Below, in pieces: positions 8,462 through 17,432 of a stretch of 42,569 nt of DNA. This DNA comes from a virus. Location: IMG/VR virus record IMGVR_UViG_3300009151_000135, positions 1 through 42,569 of that record; one strand, given 5' to 3'. Every line of letters begins with the position of its first letter. Position 1 is the first letter of the stretch. A program made the position numbers and the translations under genes. Under the pieces are notes generated by a model. That model had not been told where the DNA came from. It was given only the letters and a program-made list of their open reading frames with translations, and searched no databases.

Positions 8462-10078
8462 ATGCAGATAAAAACGGTAATGATTGTTGGTGGTGGTAGT
8501 TCTGGCTGGATGACTGCGGCCGCATTATCAAAACTATGCCCTCATTTAAAAGTGTCATTGGTAGAGTCTATAAAGATAGGTACTATTGGAGTGGGTGAAA
8601 GTACTCTTGGACATATCAATAAATTTTTTGGTATGCTGGGATTGAAGGATGAAGACTGGATGGCAGAATGCAATGCCACTTACAAAAATTCTATCCGCTT
8701 TACCAACTTTAGAGAAAACGACGGCACTCATTTTGAATATCCGTTCAGTGCGGGGCTGGATTTTACTGACAAGCCTGCGGGCACTGGTGCATGGTCAGAA
8801 CTGGCAACGCTATATCCCGAAGAATACACTCCTGAGACTTTTGCAGAATTTTATTGTACTGGTAACACGATGCTGGCCAAATACAACAAACAGACCCGCG
8901 ATGAAAAAGGTATTTTGCGTAACTATGATTTTGCATGGGATACTGCATATCATCTTGATGCACAATTGCTAGGACAGTATTTGAAAAATAAAATTGCAAT
9001 TCCCAACGGAGTTACACATCTTGATGCAGAGATTCATTCTTATAAAAAAGATTATCTTGGCAATTTAACGGATATTTTGTGTGTTGATGGTACTGTACTC
9101 CGTGCAGATTTGTTTATTGACTGTACTGGATTTAAATCAATGCTGTTGGAAGGATGGATGGGATCAGAATTTAGATCGTTTGACAAGTATTTGGCAAATG
9201 ACAGTGCATGGGCCTGCCGTATTCCTTATGAAGATCGCGAAAAAGAAATGCACAATATTACTGACTGCCATGCACTTGGTAATGGATGGGTATGGAACAT
9301 TCCCTTGTGGAATCGCATAGGAACAGGCTATTGCTATTCATCCAAGTTTACCACAGACGAAGAAGCCAAGCGTGAGTTTCGCAATCACTTGGCAACTACT
9401 GGATCAAAAGAACGTGCAGAAAATGCAGAAATGATGCATGTTAAGATCAAACACGGCCGCAGACGTCGTGCATGGGTGCAGAATGTGGTAGGAGTTGGAC
9501 TGAGTTATGGATTTGTCGAACCACTTGAGTCAACTGGATTGCTGACTACACATGAAAATATTATCAAACTTGTGGAGCAGTTGAATCGCCGTCAGGGATA
9601 CATAACTCGTACAGAAATTGAAGGCTTTAACTTTTCTGTTGAGAACGAAGTATTACGTTTTAGAGATTTCGTTAGCCAACACTATGCACTTTCTCAAAGA
9701 ACTGATACTCCATATTGGCGCTGGTGCACCCAGTTGCATGAGTATTGCCCAGACCAGATGGGAGACTACATGTTGACTCAGGCACAGTATCCCAACTTGA
9801 TGGCTAACATTGTTGGTAATCAACGCTATTACGGTGAGTATGTGGGCAATATGTTTATTGCGGGTGGTATGGGGGTTAAGTCTATCTCGACCAAAGAACT
9901 AATCTTTTTTAATGGTACTAGACAGGCTAAAACGCTCAAACAAGAAGAAATTGGATACACTAAACGTCGATACGAAGAATATAGAGATTATGTAATTGAT
10001 TACGTGAAAACATTACCAAGTCATTATGCATTCTTGAAGAAAGAAATCTATGGCGGAAAAGATGACCACGCTGTGTAA
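8462..10078 (+). CDS. Flavin-dependent halogenase (tryptophan halogenase family) 1
   Basis: The 538-residue protein matches the length and motif order of flavin-dependent halogenases, which use FADH2, O2 and halide to halogenate aromatic or other substrates. The FAD motif GGGSSGWMTA starts at residue 10. The catalytic lysine equivalent to Lys79 of PrnA is K75 (NATYK). The W276-V-W278-N-I-P motif that keeps the family from acting as an ordinary monooxygenase is intact. E353-P-L-E356-S carries the conserved glutamate. All key residues are present, so it should be active if FADH2 is supplied; no flavin reductase is visible nearby. A cyanophage member of this family, VirX1, is a known halogenase. 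This gene opens the late operon and overlaps the next gene by 29 bases. Its substrate is unknown. Confidence 0.93.
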   Translation: MQIKTVMIVGGGSSGWMTAAALSKLCPHLKVSLVESIKIGTIGVGESTLGHINKFFGMLGLKDEDWMAECNATYKNSIRFTNFRENDGTHFEYPFSAGLDFTDKPAGTGAWSELATLYPEEYTPETFAEFYCTGNTMLAKYNKQTRDEKGILRNYDFAWDTAYHLDAQLLGQYLKNKIAIPNGVTHLDAEIHSYKKDYLGNLTDILCVDGTVLRADLFIDCTGFKSMLLEGWMGSEFRSFDKYLANDSAWACRIPYEDREKEMHNITDCHALGNGWVWNIPLWNRIGTGYCYSSKFTTDEEAKREFRNHLATTGSKERAENAEMMHVKIKHGRRRRAWVQNVVGVGLSYGFVEPLESTGLLTTHENIIKLVEQLNRRQGYITRTEIEGFNFSVENEVLRFRDFVSQHYALSQRTDTPYWRWCTQLHEYCPDQMGDYMLTQAQYPNLMANIVGNQRYYGEYVGNMFIAGGMGVKSISTKELIFFNGTRQAKTLKQEEIGYTKRRYEEYRDYVIDYVKTLPSHYAFLKKEIYGGKDDHAV

Positions 10079-10862
10079 AACTCTGTTTGGGTGGATGCGT
10101 AGAGAATCAAAACCTTTTATTCGCTTTTACTCGCTAGAGCCAGGTACTGCAACTCTATTTCCTATTGTAAAATCATCATCTATCGATCGTAATTTTTTAT
10201 CAAATATTCAACCGGGTGATCAACCAGAAACACTATCTTCAAAAAACTGCCCCGGCATTAAGAAGATTGTGTCAAGCGGTTGGATAGTACCTGCCCCAGC
10301 AGACTTTACAATAAACACCAACGGTGACGGAATTAGTTTTGACTGGGCTCAACCGTATCGATTCAGTAAAATCACTCCTGGCATGGAAGCGTATGTCAAC
10401 AGTCATACTCGCAGTCAAACGGAACCATTGCTCGATGACGAAACTTCTACATTGAAAACTGTAGTGAAAGTTGAAACTCCTTGGCGAATTGAAGCAAGTG
10501 ACGATACAGTACTGTTACTAATGCCAGTGACATACAACAACGAAAGCAGATTCTCGGCAGCTACTGGAATATTAGATCCCAAATACGGACACGTTGTTAA
10601 TATTCAATTATTCTGGAAAGTGTTAAATGGAGCAACTACCGTAAAAGCAGGAACACCGTTGTGTCAAATTATTCCAATTTCAAGAAAAGCCTTGTCCGGA
10701 TCGTTTTATGATGTTACAATAGATACAGCTACTGATAATGACACTAAAAAAGAACACGAATTTAACTATGCATCAAACTGTGCATTTTTAGCAAATGATT
10801 CGCTGTCTTCAAGACTAAGCCGTGTAATAACTATTTTAAATAAGTACAAGACTAAAGGATAA
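10050..10862 (+). CDS. DUF6065-like protein, copy 1
   Basis: The 270-residue protein is clearly paralogous to the minus-strand gene at 23509-24339. Shared blocks include RFYSLEPGTATLFPIVK, GWIVPAPADF, VKVETPWRIEASDD, PVTYNNESRFSAATGILDP and VKAGTPLCQIIPISR. The order of motifs (a CPxIK region, a GY/GW-xxxxAPxDF strand, an ETPW segment, a GTPLxQ-PIS segment) recalls DUF6065, a beta-rich family of unknown function; this is from memory and needs a profile search. It sits directly after halogenase 1, and its paralogue lies beside the second halogenase group. ATG codons at 10050 and 10062 are both possible starts; the paralogue aligns from about residue 12. A carrier, adaptor or substrate-recognition role is only a guess. 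Confidence 0.6.
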   Translation: MAEKMTTLCKTLFGWMRRESKPFIRFYSLEPGTATLFPIVKSSSIDRNFLSNIQPGDQPETLSSKNCPGIKKIVSSGWIVPAPADFTINTNGDGISFDWAQPYRFSKITPGMEAYVNSHTRSQTEPLLDDETSTLKTVVKVETPWRIEASDDTVLLLMPVTYNNESRFSAATGILDPKYGHVVNIQLFWKVLNGATTVKAGTPLCQIIPISRKALSGSFYDVTIDTATDNDTKKEHEFNYASNCAFLANDSLSSRLSRVITILNKYKTKG

Positions 10863-10865
10863 CCT

Positions 10866-11117
10866 ATGAACTACAAAGAACAACTTCAAACCATCATCGT
10901 AAAAATTACCGAGCAAAAAGAAGGTGCTAGCGCAGAACTTGCTAAATTGGAAGAAGAGTTTGCTAACGTGAAATTAAATCCGTATGGCATCACAGCCATT
11001 GATTTTGCTAAACGTCAAGAACTCAGCACAGATGTTCTAAAAATGGAAGGCGTACTCATGGGTTTACAACTTGCATTAGAAACATTTGACGGAGCTCAGC
11101 AAGGTGATCCAGCTTAA
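10866..11117 (+). CDS. Small coiled-coil protein, unknown function
   Basis: This 83-residue acidic, helical protein has a heptad-like N-terminal half (EQKEGASAELAKLEEEF) and no Cys. AAAGGA is placed 6 bases before the ATG. It lies between the DUF6065-like gene and the first oxygenase and overlaps the likely start of the latter by 14 bases, so it is part of the same operon. It could be an oligomerisation or adaptor peptide for the neighbouring enzymes. No family is recognised. Confidence 0.6.
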   Translation: MNYKEQLQTIIVKITEQKEGASAELAKLEEEFANVKLNPYGITAIDFAKRQELSTDVLKMEGVLMGLQLALETFDGAQQGDPA

Positions 11118-11691
11118 GAATGGCGGCTTATTTTTATTTCCTCCAGATGTTTGGAAATTCAAGTACGATTTTAATTTTGAAGAATTAAAACCAAAGATAG
11201 ATCATTTGTTGAACATTACTGAGAATAACTCAGAACTTGAATCAGGCGATGCTCTATCTACTGTTGCATTGGACGAAAGTATGCAACCACATTCGTGGGC
11301 GGAGTTGGCACATTTTCAAAACTGGTTAGGAGAAAAAATTGCTCTTATCCGGAGAGAAAATGCATTCAACTACACACGTTCTGAAGTATCCAGATCATGG
11401 GTCAATCGTCACGGGTTTGGCGGCGAAACAATTGAACACAATCATAATCAAACTACATTCGTAGTAACATGTTATCTTCAGTTACCACCTGATTCGGGAT
11501 TTATTGAATTCAAAGACCCGCTGGAATATCATAAAACTCTTTACCCTATAATTCCTGAAGAAAGTTCTTATCAGGCAGTGCCTTGCGAAACTAATGATGT
11601 ATTGATATTTCCTGGATATATGCGTCATAGAGTGCAACAAAATAAAAACAAGACCGACGAACGACTTGTTCTAACGCTCAATATCAAATGA
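11104..11691 (+). CDS. 2OG-Fe(II) oxygenase family protein 1
   Basis: This 195-residue protein has the layout of the small phage 2-oxoglutarate/Fe(II) oxygenases of the 2OG-FeII_Oxy_5 type: the iron-ligand region H112-N-H114 followed by a strand (TTFVVTCYLQ), a late strand with LIFPGYMRHRV giving the distal H175, and R187 in DERLVLTLNI, which would bind 2-oxoglutarate. I chose the GTG at 11104, which has GGAG nine bases upstream; a TTG at 11086 would add six residues but lacks a ribosome site. It overlaps the coiled-coil gene by 14 bases and ends in ATGA with the next gene. Likely a hydroxylase acting on protein or carbohydrate; the substrate is unknown. Confidence 0.8.
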   Translation: MIQLKNGGLFLFPPDVWKFKYDFNFEELKPKIDHLLNITENNSELESGDALSTVALDESMQPHSWAELAHFQNWLGEKIALIRRENAFNYTRSEVSRSWVNRHGFGGETIEHNHNQTTFVVTCYLQLPPDSGFIEFKDPLEYHKTLYPIIPEESSYQAVPCETNDVLIFPGYMRHRVQQNKNKTDERLVLTLNIK

Positions 11692-12485
11692 GAGAATTCA
11701 AAGTTTGCTATCCTGATGCCAACAACATCAATAAAGTTCTTAAACTCAAACCCATTAAGGACTTCAATGTCAAGTATGTAAAACTTGACAAGGAAATCGG
11801 GTATTGGGTGTCGGATCACCCGTTTATTGACAACGGTTTTGATATCTTTAGAGAATTAATAGCTTCATTTCCTATACAGAAAGACAATAATCATCCTGAT
11901 AATATGGATCCCAACCCATTTGATACCATACATGTACCCGAGTGGGTCAGTGGAAATATTGTCTCAGTGGTTGAAGAATTTTATCGCATGAGCAACACAA
12001 AAACTATCTTTGTACCGCAACTGCATGAATGGGGTAATGTTTATTTCAAAGCAAAAGCCCGCCCCATAACCTGCTGGCGAATTCCACATATTGATTATAT
12101 ACATGGCTTGGTTGCAAATTTATGGTTTACAGATCATGATATTACAGACAGCGGAACCAAATTGTATCACTACACCGGCAAGATGTATAACGAAATTTAC
12201 GACTTTCAGCAAGATACTGATCATCCAAGATACAAAGAATGGCAACAGTTGGCTGACAAACCTACTCGCGCAGATGCTTGGTTTAATATTCCCGATGAAG
12301 AATTACGAACTTGGGGATTTGAATGTGTAGGCATTGCCCCAACCAAAGAAGGCACAATGACCTGGTACAATTCAAATGTTTGCCACCTTGCATATATTTC
12401 TGAAAAAGTAGATTTTAGATGGAGTCATACATTTGCATTTAGCCATGAAACACACCCTAGTACTATGGGAGATTTGTTTAGATGA
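11688..12485 (+). CDS. Probable 2OG-Fe(II) oxygenase-like protein 2
   Basis: The 265-residue protein is longer than its neighbours. It carries an HxD element H134-I-D136 in the context RIPHIDYIHGLVANLWFTD, an intermediate GTKLYHY strand, a late H233 (MTWYNSNVCHLAYI) and R244, in the order and spacing of the double-stranded beta-helix oxygenases. It is too divergent for me to place in a named family with certainty. It overlaps both neighbours by the four bases ATGA, so its translation is coupled to theirs. The expected activity is hydroxylation or a related oxidation with 2-oxoglutarate. Confidence 0.7.
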   Translation: MREFKVCYPDANNINKVLKLKPIKDFNVKYVKLDKEIGYWVSDHPFIDNGFDIFRELIASFPIQKDNNHPDNMDPNPFDTIHVPEWVSGNIVSVVEEFYRMSNTKTIFVPQLHEWGNVYFKAKARPITCWRIPHIDYIHGLVANLWFTDHDITDSGTKLYHYTGKMYNEIYDFQQDTDHPRYKEWQQLADKPTRADAWFNIPDEELRTWGFECVGIAPTKEGTMTWYNSNVCHLAYISEKVDFRWSHTFAFSHETHPSTMGDLFR

Positions 12486-13105
12486 ACTATGATTTATATT
12501 TTCCAACTCCCATATGGTGGGAGGATACCAATTTTGATACCGAAGACATGCTTAAACTATGTTATTCAGTAAAAGAACAAGATCCTATTGGAAGAAAATT
12601 AAGCAATGACGGTGGCTGGCAAAGCAAAGACTTTAGGCCTGGAAAATACCCCGAGCTAAAAGTCTTAGAAGATAGAATAATGGCGCAGGCACAGCAATGT
12701 ATACGTGATTTTGGATTTGATGAAAATTCATGTTTTCCTGTGTTAGAGAATATATGGCTCAATGTCAACGGCAAGCACAATTCCAACATGGTCCATATGC
12801 ATGATGCATCGTTTGTGTCGGGCGTATTTTACCTAAAGGCTCGCCCCGGGCAGGGTAAAATTACCATGTATAAAAATATGATGCAAGATTTTGCCACAAT
12901 GTCATTTGCAAATTTAGAAAAATTTACTCAGATCAGCGCATCTGCAATCAGCTATGATCCATTTACTAGTAGGTTGATCATGTTCCCGGGATGGTTGCCT
13001 CACGGAGTATCTGCTAACGAGTTAGACGAAGATCGAGTTTCACTTTCATTTAATGTAAAAATAATTAGGACCGACGATGAACGCTATAGGCCAACGATTA
13101 GTTAA
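12482..13105 (+). CDS. 2OG-Fe(II) oxygenase (2OG-FeII_Oxy_5 type) 3
   Basis: This 207-residue protein is the clearest member of the phage-type small oxygenase family. It has H105-M-H107-D108 followed by SFVSGVFYLKARPGQGKI, then LIMFPGWLPHGV with H174, and R185 in DRVSLSFNV. The opening YFPTPIWW is also typical of this family, in which proteins start with a short phrase naming the N-terminal strand. It overlaps the preceding gene by four bases and the next by 29, where TAGGA inside this gene serves as the next ribosome site. Probably a peptidyl or small-molecule hydroxylase; the substrate is unknown. Confidence 0.85.
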   Translation: MNYDLYFPTPIWWEDTNFDTEDMLKLCYSVKEQDPIGRKLSNDGGWQSKDFRPGKYPELKVLEDRIMAQAQQCIRDFGFDENSCFPVLENIWLNVNGKHNSNMVHMHDASFVSGVFYLKARPGQGKITMYKNMMQDFATMSFANLEKFTQISASAISYDPFTSRLIMFPGWLPHGVSANELDEDRVSLSFNVKIIRTDDERYRPTIS

Positions 13106-13802
13106 CGAGACCAATCTTCTATACGAGGATAAACCGCATTATTTTAAAAACTTATTACCAGGTGTAAAAGAAATGCTGACCTGGGCTGATGTTGAAAAAT
13201 GTGCTAACAACCCTGCCCTTTATAATTTTGAAATGATTGGTAAAGATAATATCAAAATTGAAATTCCAATGCATAAAAAAGCATGGGTATTTTCTAAACC
13301 AGTGCAGGATAAGGCATTTATAGTGGATCATATCAACAAAGGCAACGGTTTTGTCATCATGGACTATGGGTTTTACAGTGAAAAGACCAATGAACTACTA
13401 AAAATACTTGAAACAATCTATGATGTAAATGGTGCTATCCACGTGTATGGCGGACTTGCTGATGCAAAGTCATTCTGGATACACGAGGATTATCCGTCTA
13501 ACTTTATTTTTCAAGCAGAAGGTAAAACTAGATGGAAAGTGTACAACAATCGGATTTCTGCCATGTATAGAACTGGCACAATGAATCATAAATTAAAACA
13601 TCAAGACCTTGACTTGGCATTCGATGTGGTACTTGAACCAGGTGATGCAATATACATACCATCCAGAGCATACCACATTGCAGAACCAATGGGACAGCGA
13701 TTGAGTATGAGTGTTCCGTGTTGGACTAGATTGCCTACAGATGATCCCCGCGAAATGAATGACAGAAACAATTATAGGATTAACTATGACAGAAATATTT
13801 AA
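13077..13802 (+). CDS. JmjC/cupin-type 2OG oxygenase 4 (ribosomal-oxygenase-like)
   Basis: The 241-residue protein differs from its neighbours and resembles the cupin/JmjC hydroxylases such as bacterial YcfD. The metal-binding H136-E-D138 stands in FWIHEDYPSNFIFQAEGKTRW, close to the family's HxD...FxxQxxGxKxW pattern. A basic residue follows on the next strand (K154), and LEPGDAIYIPSRAYHIAEP provides the distal H200. Known relatives hydroxylate ribosomal proteins or other protein side chains, so a protein substrate is the best guess for this member. It lacks the C-terminal winged-helix extension of full ribosomal oxygenases. Its end overlaps the start of the next oxygenase by 17 bases. Confidence 0.78.
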   Translation: MNAIGQRLVNETNLLYEDKPHYFKNLLPGVKEMLTWADVEKCANNPALYNFEMIGKDNIKIEIPMHKKAWVFSKPVQDKAFIVDHINKGNGFVIMDYGFYSEKTNELLKILETIYDVNGAIHVYGGLADAKSFWIHEDYPSNFIFQAEGKTRWKVYNNRISAMYRTGTMNHKLKHQDLDLAFDVVLEPGDAIYIPSRAYHIAEPMGQRLSMSVPCWTRLPTDDPREMNDRNNYRINYDRNI

Positions 13803-14373
13803 ACCAAGGGAGTACTCGGGGGGTGTGAATTTTGACTATCAGAAAGCCATGTATGCTTATCTAACTGATATCAAGTTTGACTGGCATTACATGGAAGATA
13901 CTACCACTGAAAAAACCAATCTTCCACAATATTCTACCCCAGCATTTGGAAATTTATTATACTATTCACAGCACGAATCAAATCCGCACTACGAATTTTT
14001 TAAACCGCTGATTGAAGCATTGGAACAAACCGCTGGATTTAAAATTAAAAAACTGCTGAGAATGCGAGCTGGTATGTTGCTCAACACCAAATATGTACTG
14101 CCAGGTATGCCTTACAAATATAATACGCCTCACATAGATTATGATATTGATCATTATACAGTAGTGTATTATGTGAACGAGTGTGACGGTGATACTGTGG
14201 TATTTCGTGAAATTGCTCCTGCTGAAAAATACTATAGCCTGCACAAGTGTACCCCACACCAAGGAAAGTTCTTGTTGTTTAACGGGCGGCATTATCATGC
14301 AAGTACCTGTCCCAAAGTGTACACCAAGCGTATTGCTATCACAATCAATTTTACTGCTGATATAGATGGATAA
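13786..14373 (+). CDS. 2OG-Fe(II) oxygenase family protein 5
   Basis: With the ATG at 13786 (AGGA six bases upstream; an ATG at 13759 is in frame but has no ribosome site) the protein has 195 residues. H116-I-D118 lies in TPHIDYDIDHYTVVYYVNE, followed by CDGDTVVF, then GKFLLFNGRHYHAST with H171, and K181-R182 in the last strand. The pattern HID...YYVN..DGDT is shared with the ninth oxygenase at 16285-16893, so the two are paralogues separated by three other genes. It belongs to the prolyl-hydroxylase-like 2OG superfamily by motif. Substrate unknown. Confidence 0.8.
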   Translation: MTEIFKPREYSGGVNFDYQKAMYAYLTDIKFDWHYMEDTTTEKTNLPQYSTPAFGNLLYYSQHESNPHYEFFKPLIEALEQTAGFKIKKLLRMRAGMLLNTKYVLPGMPYKYNTPHIDYDIDHYTVVYYVNECDGDTVVFREIAPAEKYYSLHKCTPHQGKFLLFNGRHYHASTCPKVYTKRIAITINFTADIDG

Positions 14374-15073
14374 TTTGTTTTTAAATAAATTCATAAACAC
14401 CAAAAACTTGAGTAGTTCAGAGTTTATTAAATCTCACGACATTAAAAATCGGTTCCTGTATCCATATATGCCGACCATTGTGATTGATAATTTCTATAAC
14501 GATCCTAATTTATGGAGAGAATTTGCGTTAGATCAAAAGTTTTTCAAAGGTGATCGGGGTAACTGGCCCGGCTTGAGAACTGAATTGTTGCATAAACTAC
14601 ACTATGATCTATTTAAAATCACGTTGAAAAAAATATTATTTGTTTTAAAAGATTACGGAATTACTCAAGTGGTCGAACTACAAACAGGATTCCAACTGAT
14701 AGCTGAAGAGTATGGGCGCGGCTGGGTGCATGATGATGATCCATCGTTTCAATATGCAGGCATCATATATCTAAGCAAGGACGCTCCAATTGGTTCCGGC
14801 ACTACAATATATGAAGACTCTGTGGACTTTGACGGAGATGTATATAACAAAATGTTTGAAACAGATGTTAACAATGCCTCTGCAGAAGATCGAGAAATAT
14901 ATGCAAAATACAGAGCAGAACAAGTGTCAAAATTTAAAAAAAGTATAGTGGTAGAAAATGTATACAATCGCTTTGTATTGTTTGATTCGCGTTGTTGGCA
15001 CAGTGCTGATAATTTTTTTGGTAGCACACCGGACGATACTAGATTAACGCAGGTATTTTTTATCAAACAATGA
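14366..15073 (+). CDS. 2OG-Fe(II) oxygenase-like protein 6
   Basis: The 235-residue protein starts after an 8-base overlap with its predecessor. Residues 38-50 read IVIDNFYNDPNLW, then FALDQKFF and WPGLRT, a signature shared with the next gene. The HxD element is H122-D-D124 in GWVHDDDPSFQYAGIIYL, followed by GSGTTIYED, a late W211-H212 and R226 (TRLTQVFF). The pattern resembles DUF6445-type proteins, which I recall as oxygenase-like but cannot verify here. It ends in ATGA with its paralogue. The enzymatic assignment rests on the triad order and context. Confidence 0.75.
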   Translation: MDNLFLNKFINTKNLSSSEFIKSHDIKNRFLYPYMPTIVIDNFYNDPNLWREFALDQKFFKGDRGNWPGLRTELLHKLHYDLFKITLKKILFVLKDYGITQVVELQTGFQLIAEEYGRGWVHDDDPSFQYAGIIYLSKDAPIGSGTTIYEDSVDFDGDVYNKMFETDVNNASAEDREIYAKYRAEQVSKFKKSIVVENVYNRFVLFDSRCWHSADNFFGSTPDDTRLTQVFFIKQ

Positions 15074-15681
15074 AAACATTAAAACAACCAATCAAGGTTA
15101 TTGATAACTTTTTTGAAGCTCCTGATTTATGGCAACACTATGCCCTGAAGCAACAGTTTGCTCGAGACAACAACTCAACTTGGCCCGGAACTCGAACTAC
15201 TACACTGGATCAATTGGATATGGAACTGTTTAATTCCGTTGCATCTACTCTCATTAGTCATACACACGGTAAACAGTTCTTTTCTCTCTTAAAGATAAAC
15301 TTTGCATCTGTTGACAGCAGTTATAATATTGGATGGATGCACCAAGACGAGCCGCAGTACAATGTTGCTGGCGTCATATTCTTGAATAAATTTGCTCCTG
15401 CCAATACTGGATTATCGTTTTACACAAAGGTTGCAGATAATAATCAAGACTACAACAGTTTGTTCTTTGAAGAATTAAAAGCTGATCCAGCCGATCGATC
15501 AGCGTTCGTTAAATTTAAAGAAGAACAACGTAGATTGTTCAAGCGGAATATGACTGTTGAAAATATTTTTAATAGATGTGTGATGTTTCCACCGGAACAA
15601 TTCCATGCGGCTGACGGATACTTTGGCAATACACTAGATGATGCTAGATTAACAATTAATTTTTTTGGAATTTCAATATGA
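15070..15681 (+). CDS. 2OG-Fe(II) oxygenase-like protein 7
   Basis: This 203-residue protein is a tandem paralogue of the preceding gene: VIDNFFEAPDLW, WPGTRT, then H91-Q-D93 in GWMHQDEPQYNVAGVIFL, GLSFYTK, F178-H179 and R193 (DDARLTINFF). It lacks the roughly 30-residue N-terminal extension of its neighbour. The pair probably arose by duplication and divergence inside the operon. Four-base ATGA overlaps on both sides indicate coupled translation. Substrate unknown. Confidence 0.75.
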   Translation: MKTLKQPIKVIDNFFEAPDLWQHYALKQQFARDNNSTWPGTRTTTLDQLDMELFNSVASTLISHTHGKQFFSLLKINFASVDSSYNIGWMHQDEPQYNVAGVIFLNKFAPANTGLSFYTKVADNNQDYNSLFFEELKADPADRSAFVKFKEEQRRLFKRNMTVENIFNRCVMFPPEQFHAADGYFGNTLDDARLTINFFGISI

Positions 15682-16292
15682 CATCGGCTTTTGGTCACTT
15701 TAGTAATTTTGGGTTTGTTAGAGATACAGTGCCACCAGAACTGCTCGATGAATTACAAACAGAAATCGATTCAATCGATTTAACAGAACCAATAAAAGAT
15801 AAACTGGCAGGCAATTTAGAGACTTCATACGTTCTTGAAAAATCAAGAACTAATTTGGAAAAGTTTGTATTGGGGTTGGCAAACGCATACTCTGCTGGGT
15901 TCGATGCAACTCAGACTGGTAAAAATCTCACAGGGGATAATTTATCTTTAAGATTGTTTTGGGTAAATTTTCAAAGAAAACACGAGTTCAATCCTATACA
16001 CATGCACGATGGTGATTTCAGCTTTGTGATATGGTTAAAAGTTCCGTATAAACTTGCCGATGAAGTGAATATGCCCCGGGCCAAAAATTCTAATATGCCT
16101 CGAGGTGGTATGTTTAGTTTTTTCTATACTAATATATTTGGTGAAATTCGAGAAGCTGAATTTCCTATAGACAAGTTATGGGAAGGGCAAATATTGCTAT
16201 TCCCAGCATGTTTACAACACATGGTATATCCATTTGCATCAACGGATGATGTGCGTATATCAATTTCAGGGAACATAAAAAGAAATGAATGA
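15678..16292 (+). CDS. 2OG-Fe(II) oxygenase family protein 8
   Basis: The 204-residue protein carries H108-M-H110-D111 in NPIHMHDGDFSFVIWLKVPY, a late strand QILLFPACLQHMVYPF with H181, and R193 in DVRISISGNI. It is close in layout to the third oxygenase (HMHD...LLFP...H...R) but has a longer insert between residues 124 and 168. Four-base and eight-base overlaps join it to its neighbours. Predicted to be an iron- and 2-oxoglutarate-dependent hydroxylase; the substrate is not evident. Confidence 0.8.
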   Translation: MTSAFGHFSNFGFVRDTVPPELLDELQTEIDSIDLTEPIKDKLAGNLETSYVLEKSRTNLEKFVLGLANAYSAGFDATQTGKNLTGDNLSLRLFWVNFQRKHEFNPIHMHDGDFSFVIWLKVPYKLADEVNMPRAKNSNMPRGGMFSFFYTNIFGEIREAEFPIDKLWEGQILLFPACLQHMVYPFASTDDVRISISGNIKRNE

Positions 16293-16893
16293 CATTATAG
16301 AAGTTGACAATATTATCCCGCTTGATTATCAGAATCATTTACTTGATACATTCACAGGCTGGGAATTTCCATGGGTCCTTAATAAGAATATGGTGTCGGG
16401 CGACGAGTGTTTTAAGAACATGTCAAACAATCCTCCGGGATTTAATCACTTCTTTTACGAAAAAAGTGCGCCAGTGAGTAATTTCTTTCAACTGGTGTAC
16501 CCGCTAGTATTAAGTATAACCAGTCAAGCAAAGGTACCCTTTAACAGACTATACAGAATGCGAGCCAATTTGACACTGGCAAATCAAAAATCGGACTCTG
16601 ATATGTTGATGCCGCACATTGACAGTTTCCACCCGCACTGGAATGCAATTTACTATGTGAATGACAGCGACGGAGATACTATTATTTTTAACGAAACCAA
16701 TGACGAGTTTGATCCGGGGCAAAAAGATATAGACAAAATTAAAAATGGTGAATTTACAATCAAACATAGAATTACTCCCAAGAAGGGTAAACTGATTGCG
16801 TTCCCAGGCAAATATTATCATACTGCAAGTTTCTGTAAAGAAGCAGACTATAGATGTTTAATCAATATTAACTTGGGAAATTTATTTGTATGA
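16285..16893 (+). CDS. 2OG-Fe(II) oxygenase family protein 9
   Basis: The 202-residue protein has H111-I-D113 in MPHIDSFHPHWNAIYYVND, SDGDTIIFNE, then GKLIAFPGKYYHTASF with H179, and R190 near the C-terminus. It is paralogous to the fifth oxygenase, sharing LYRMRA/LLRMRA upstream of the HxD, YYVN, DGDT and GRHYHA/GKYYHT. An eight-base overlap precedes it and an ATGA overlap follows. All expected ligands are present, so it is probably active. Confidence 0.82.
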   Translation: MNDIIEVDNIIPLDYQNHLLDTFTGWEFPWVLNKNMVSGDECFKNMSNNPPGFNHFFYEKSAPVSNFFQLVYPLVLSITSQAKVPFNRLYRMRANLTLANQKSDSDMLMPHIDSFHPHWNAIYYVNDSDGDTIIFNETNDEFDPGQKDIDKIKNGEFTIKHRITPKKGKLIAFPGKYYHTASFCKEADYRCLININLGNLFV

Positions 16894-17432
16894 CAGACTA
16901 CACACTATATCAGTCAGAATTTATTGCCAACAATCAAGATTTAATATTTGAAGATATCAATCGTGCCCACGATTTATTTAGAGAAGTATTTCCTAATCAA
17001 GACTCAACTTGGACTTATCACAAGTATAATATATTTGCGCTAACTGCGCCGTCAACAGCATTTTATCAAATATACACAGAATTGAGAAACTTGGTCAGAT
17101 CACAGTTGGGTAACGATAGGCCATTGTGGTTTCAAGCATGGATCAATTACCATCAACAATCCGAATTGTTAAAATGGCACGGGCACGAGTTTGATTATCA
17201 CGGGTATATTGCAATTGACCCCAAGAATACCAAGACAGTATTTGAAGGGTATGAAATTGTAAACAAACCAGGACAGATTTACTTTGGTCCAGGCTGGAGA
17301 GAACATATGGTGGAAGCAATCTCACCATTTCAAGGAGTTAGAACTACAATTGGGTTTGATATATTTACAACTCCGGATAACCGCCATGTAGCCCACCCTT
17401 ACACCAATATGAGTCTAATGCCATTGCTATGA
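16890..17432 (+). CDS. 2OG-Fe(II) oxygenase family protein 10
   Basis: This 180-residue protein is the shortest of the array. H97-G-H99-E100 lies in LLKWHGHEFDYHGYIAID, with TVFEGYEI following, then GQIYFGPGWREHMV with H139 and R151 in GVRTTIGFDI. The IYF-GPGW-x-EH pattern replaces the FPxxxxH motif of its relatives but keeps its position. It overlaps both neighbours by ATGA. Family-level function is likely; the substrate is unknown. Confidence 0.78.
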   Translation: MTDYTLYQSEFIANNQDLIFEDINRAHDLFREVFPNQDSTWTYHKYNIFALTAPSTAFYQIYTELRNLVRSQLGNDRPLWFQAWINYHQQSELLKWHGHEFDYHGYIAIDPKNTKTVFEGYEIVNKPGQIYFGPGWREHMVEAISPFQGVRTTIGFDIFTTPDNRHVAHPYTNMSLMPLL

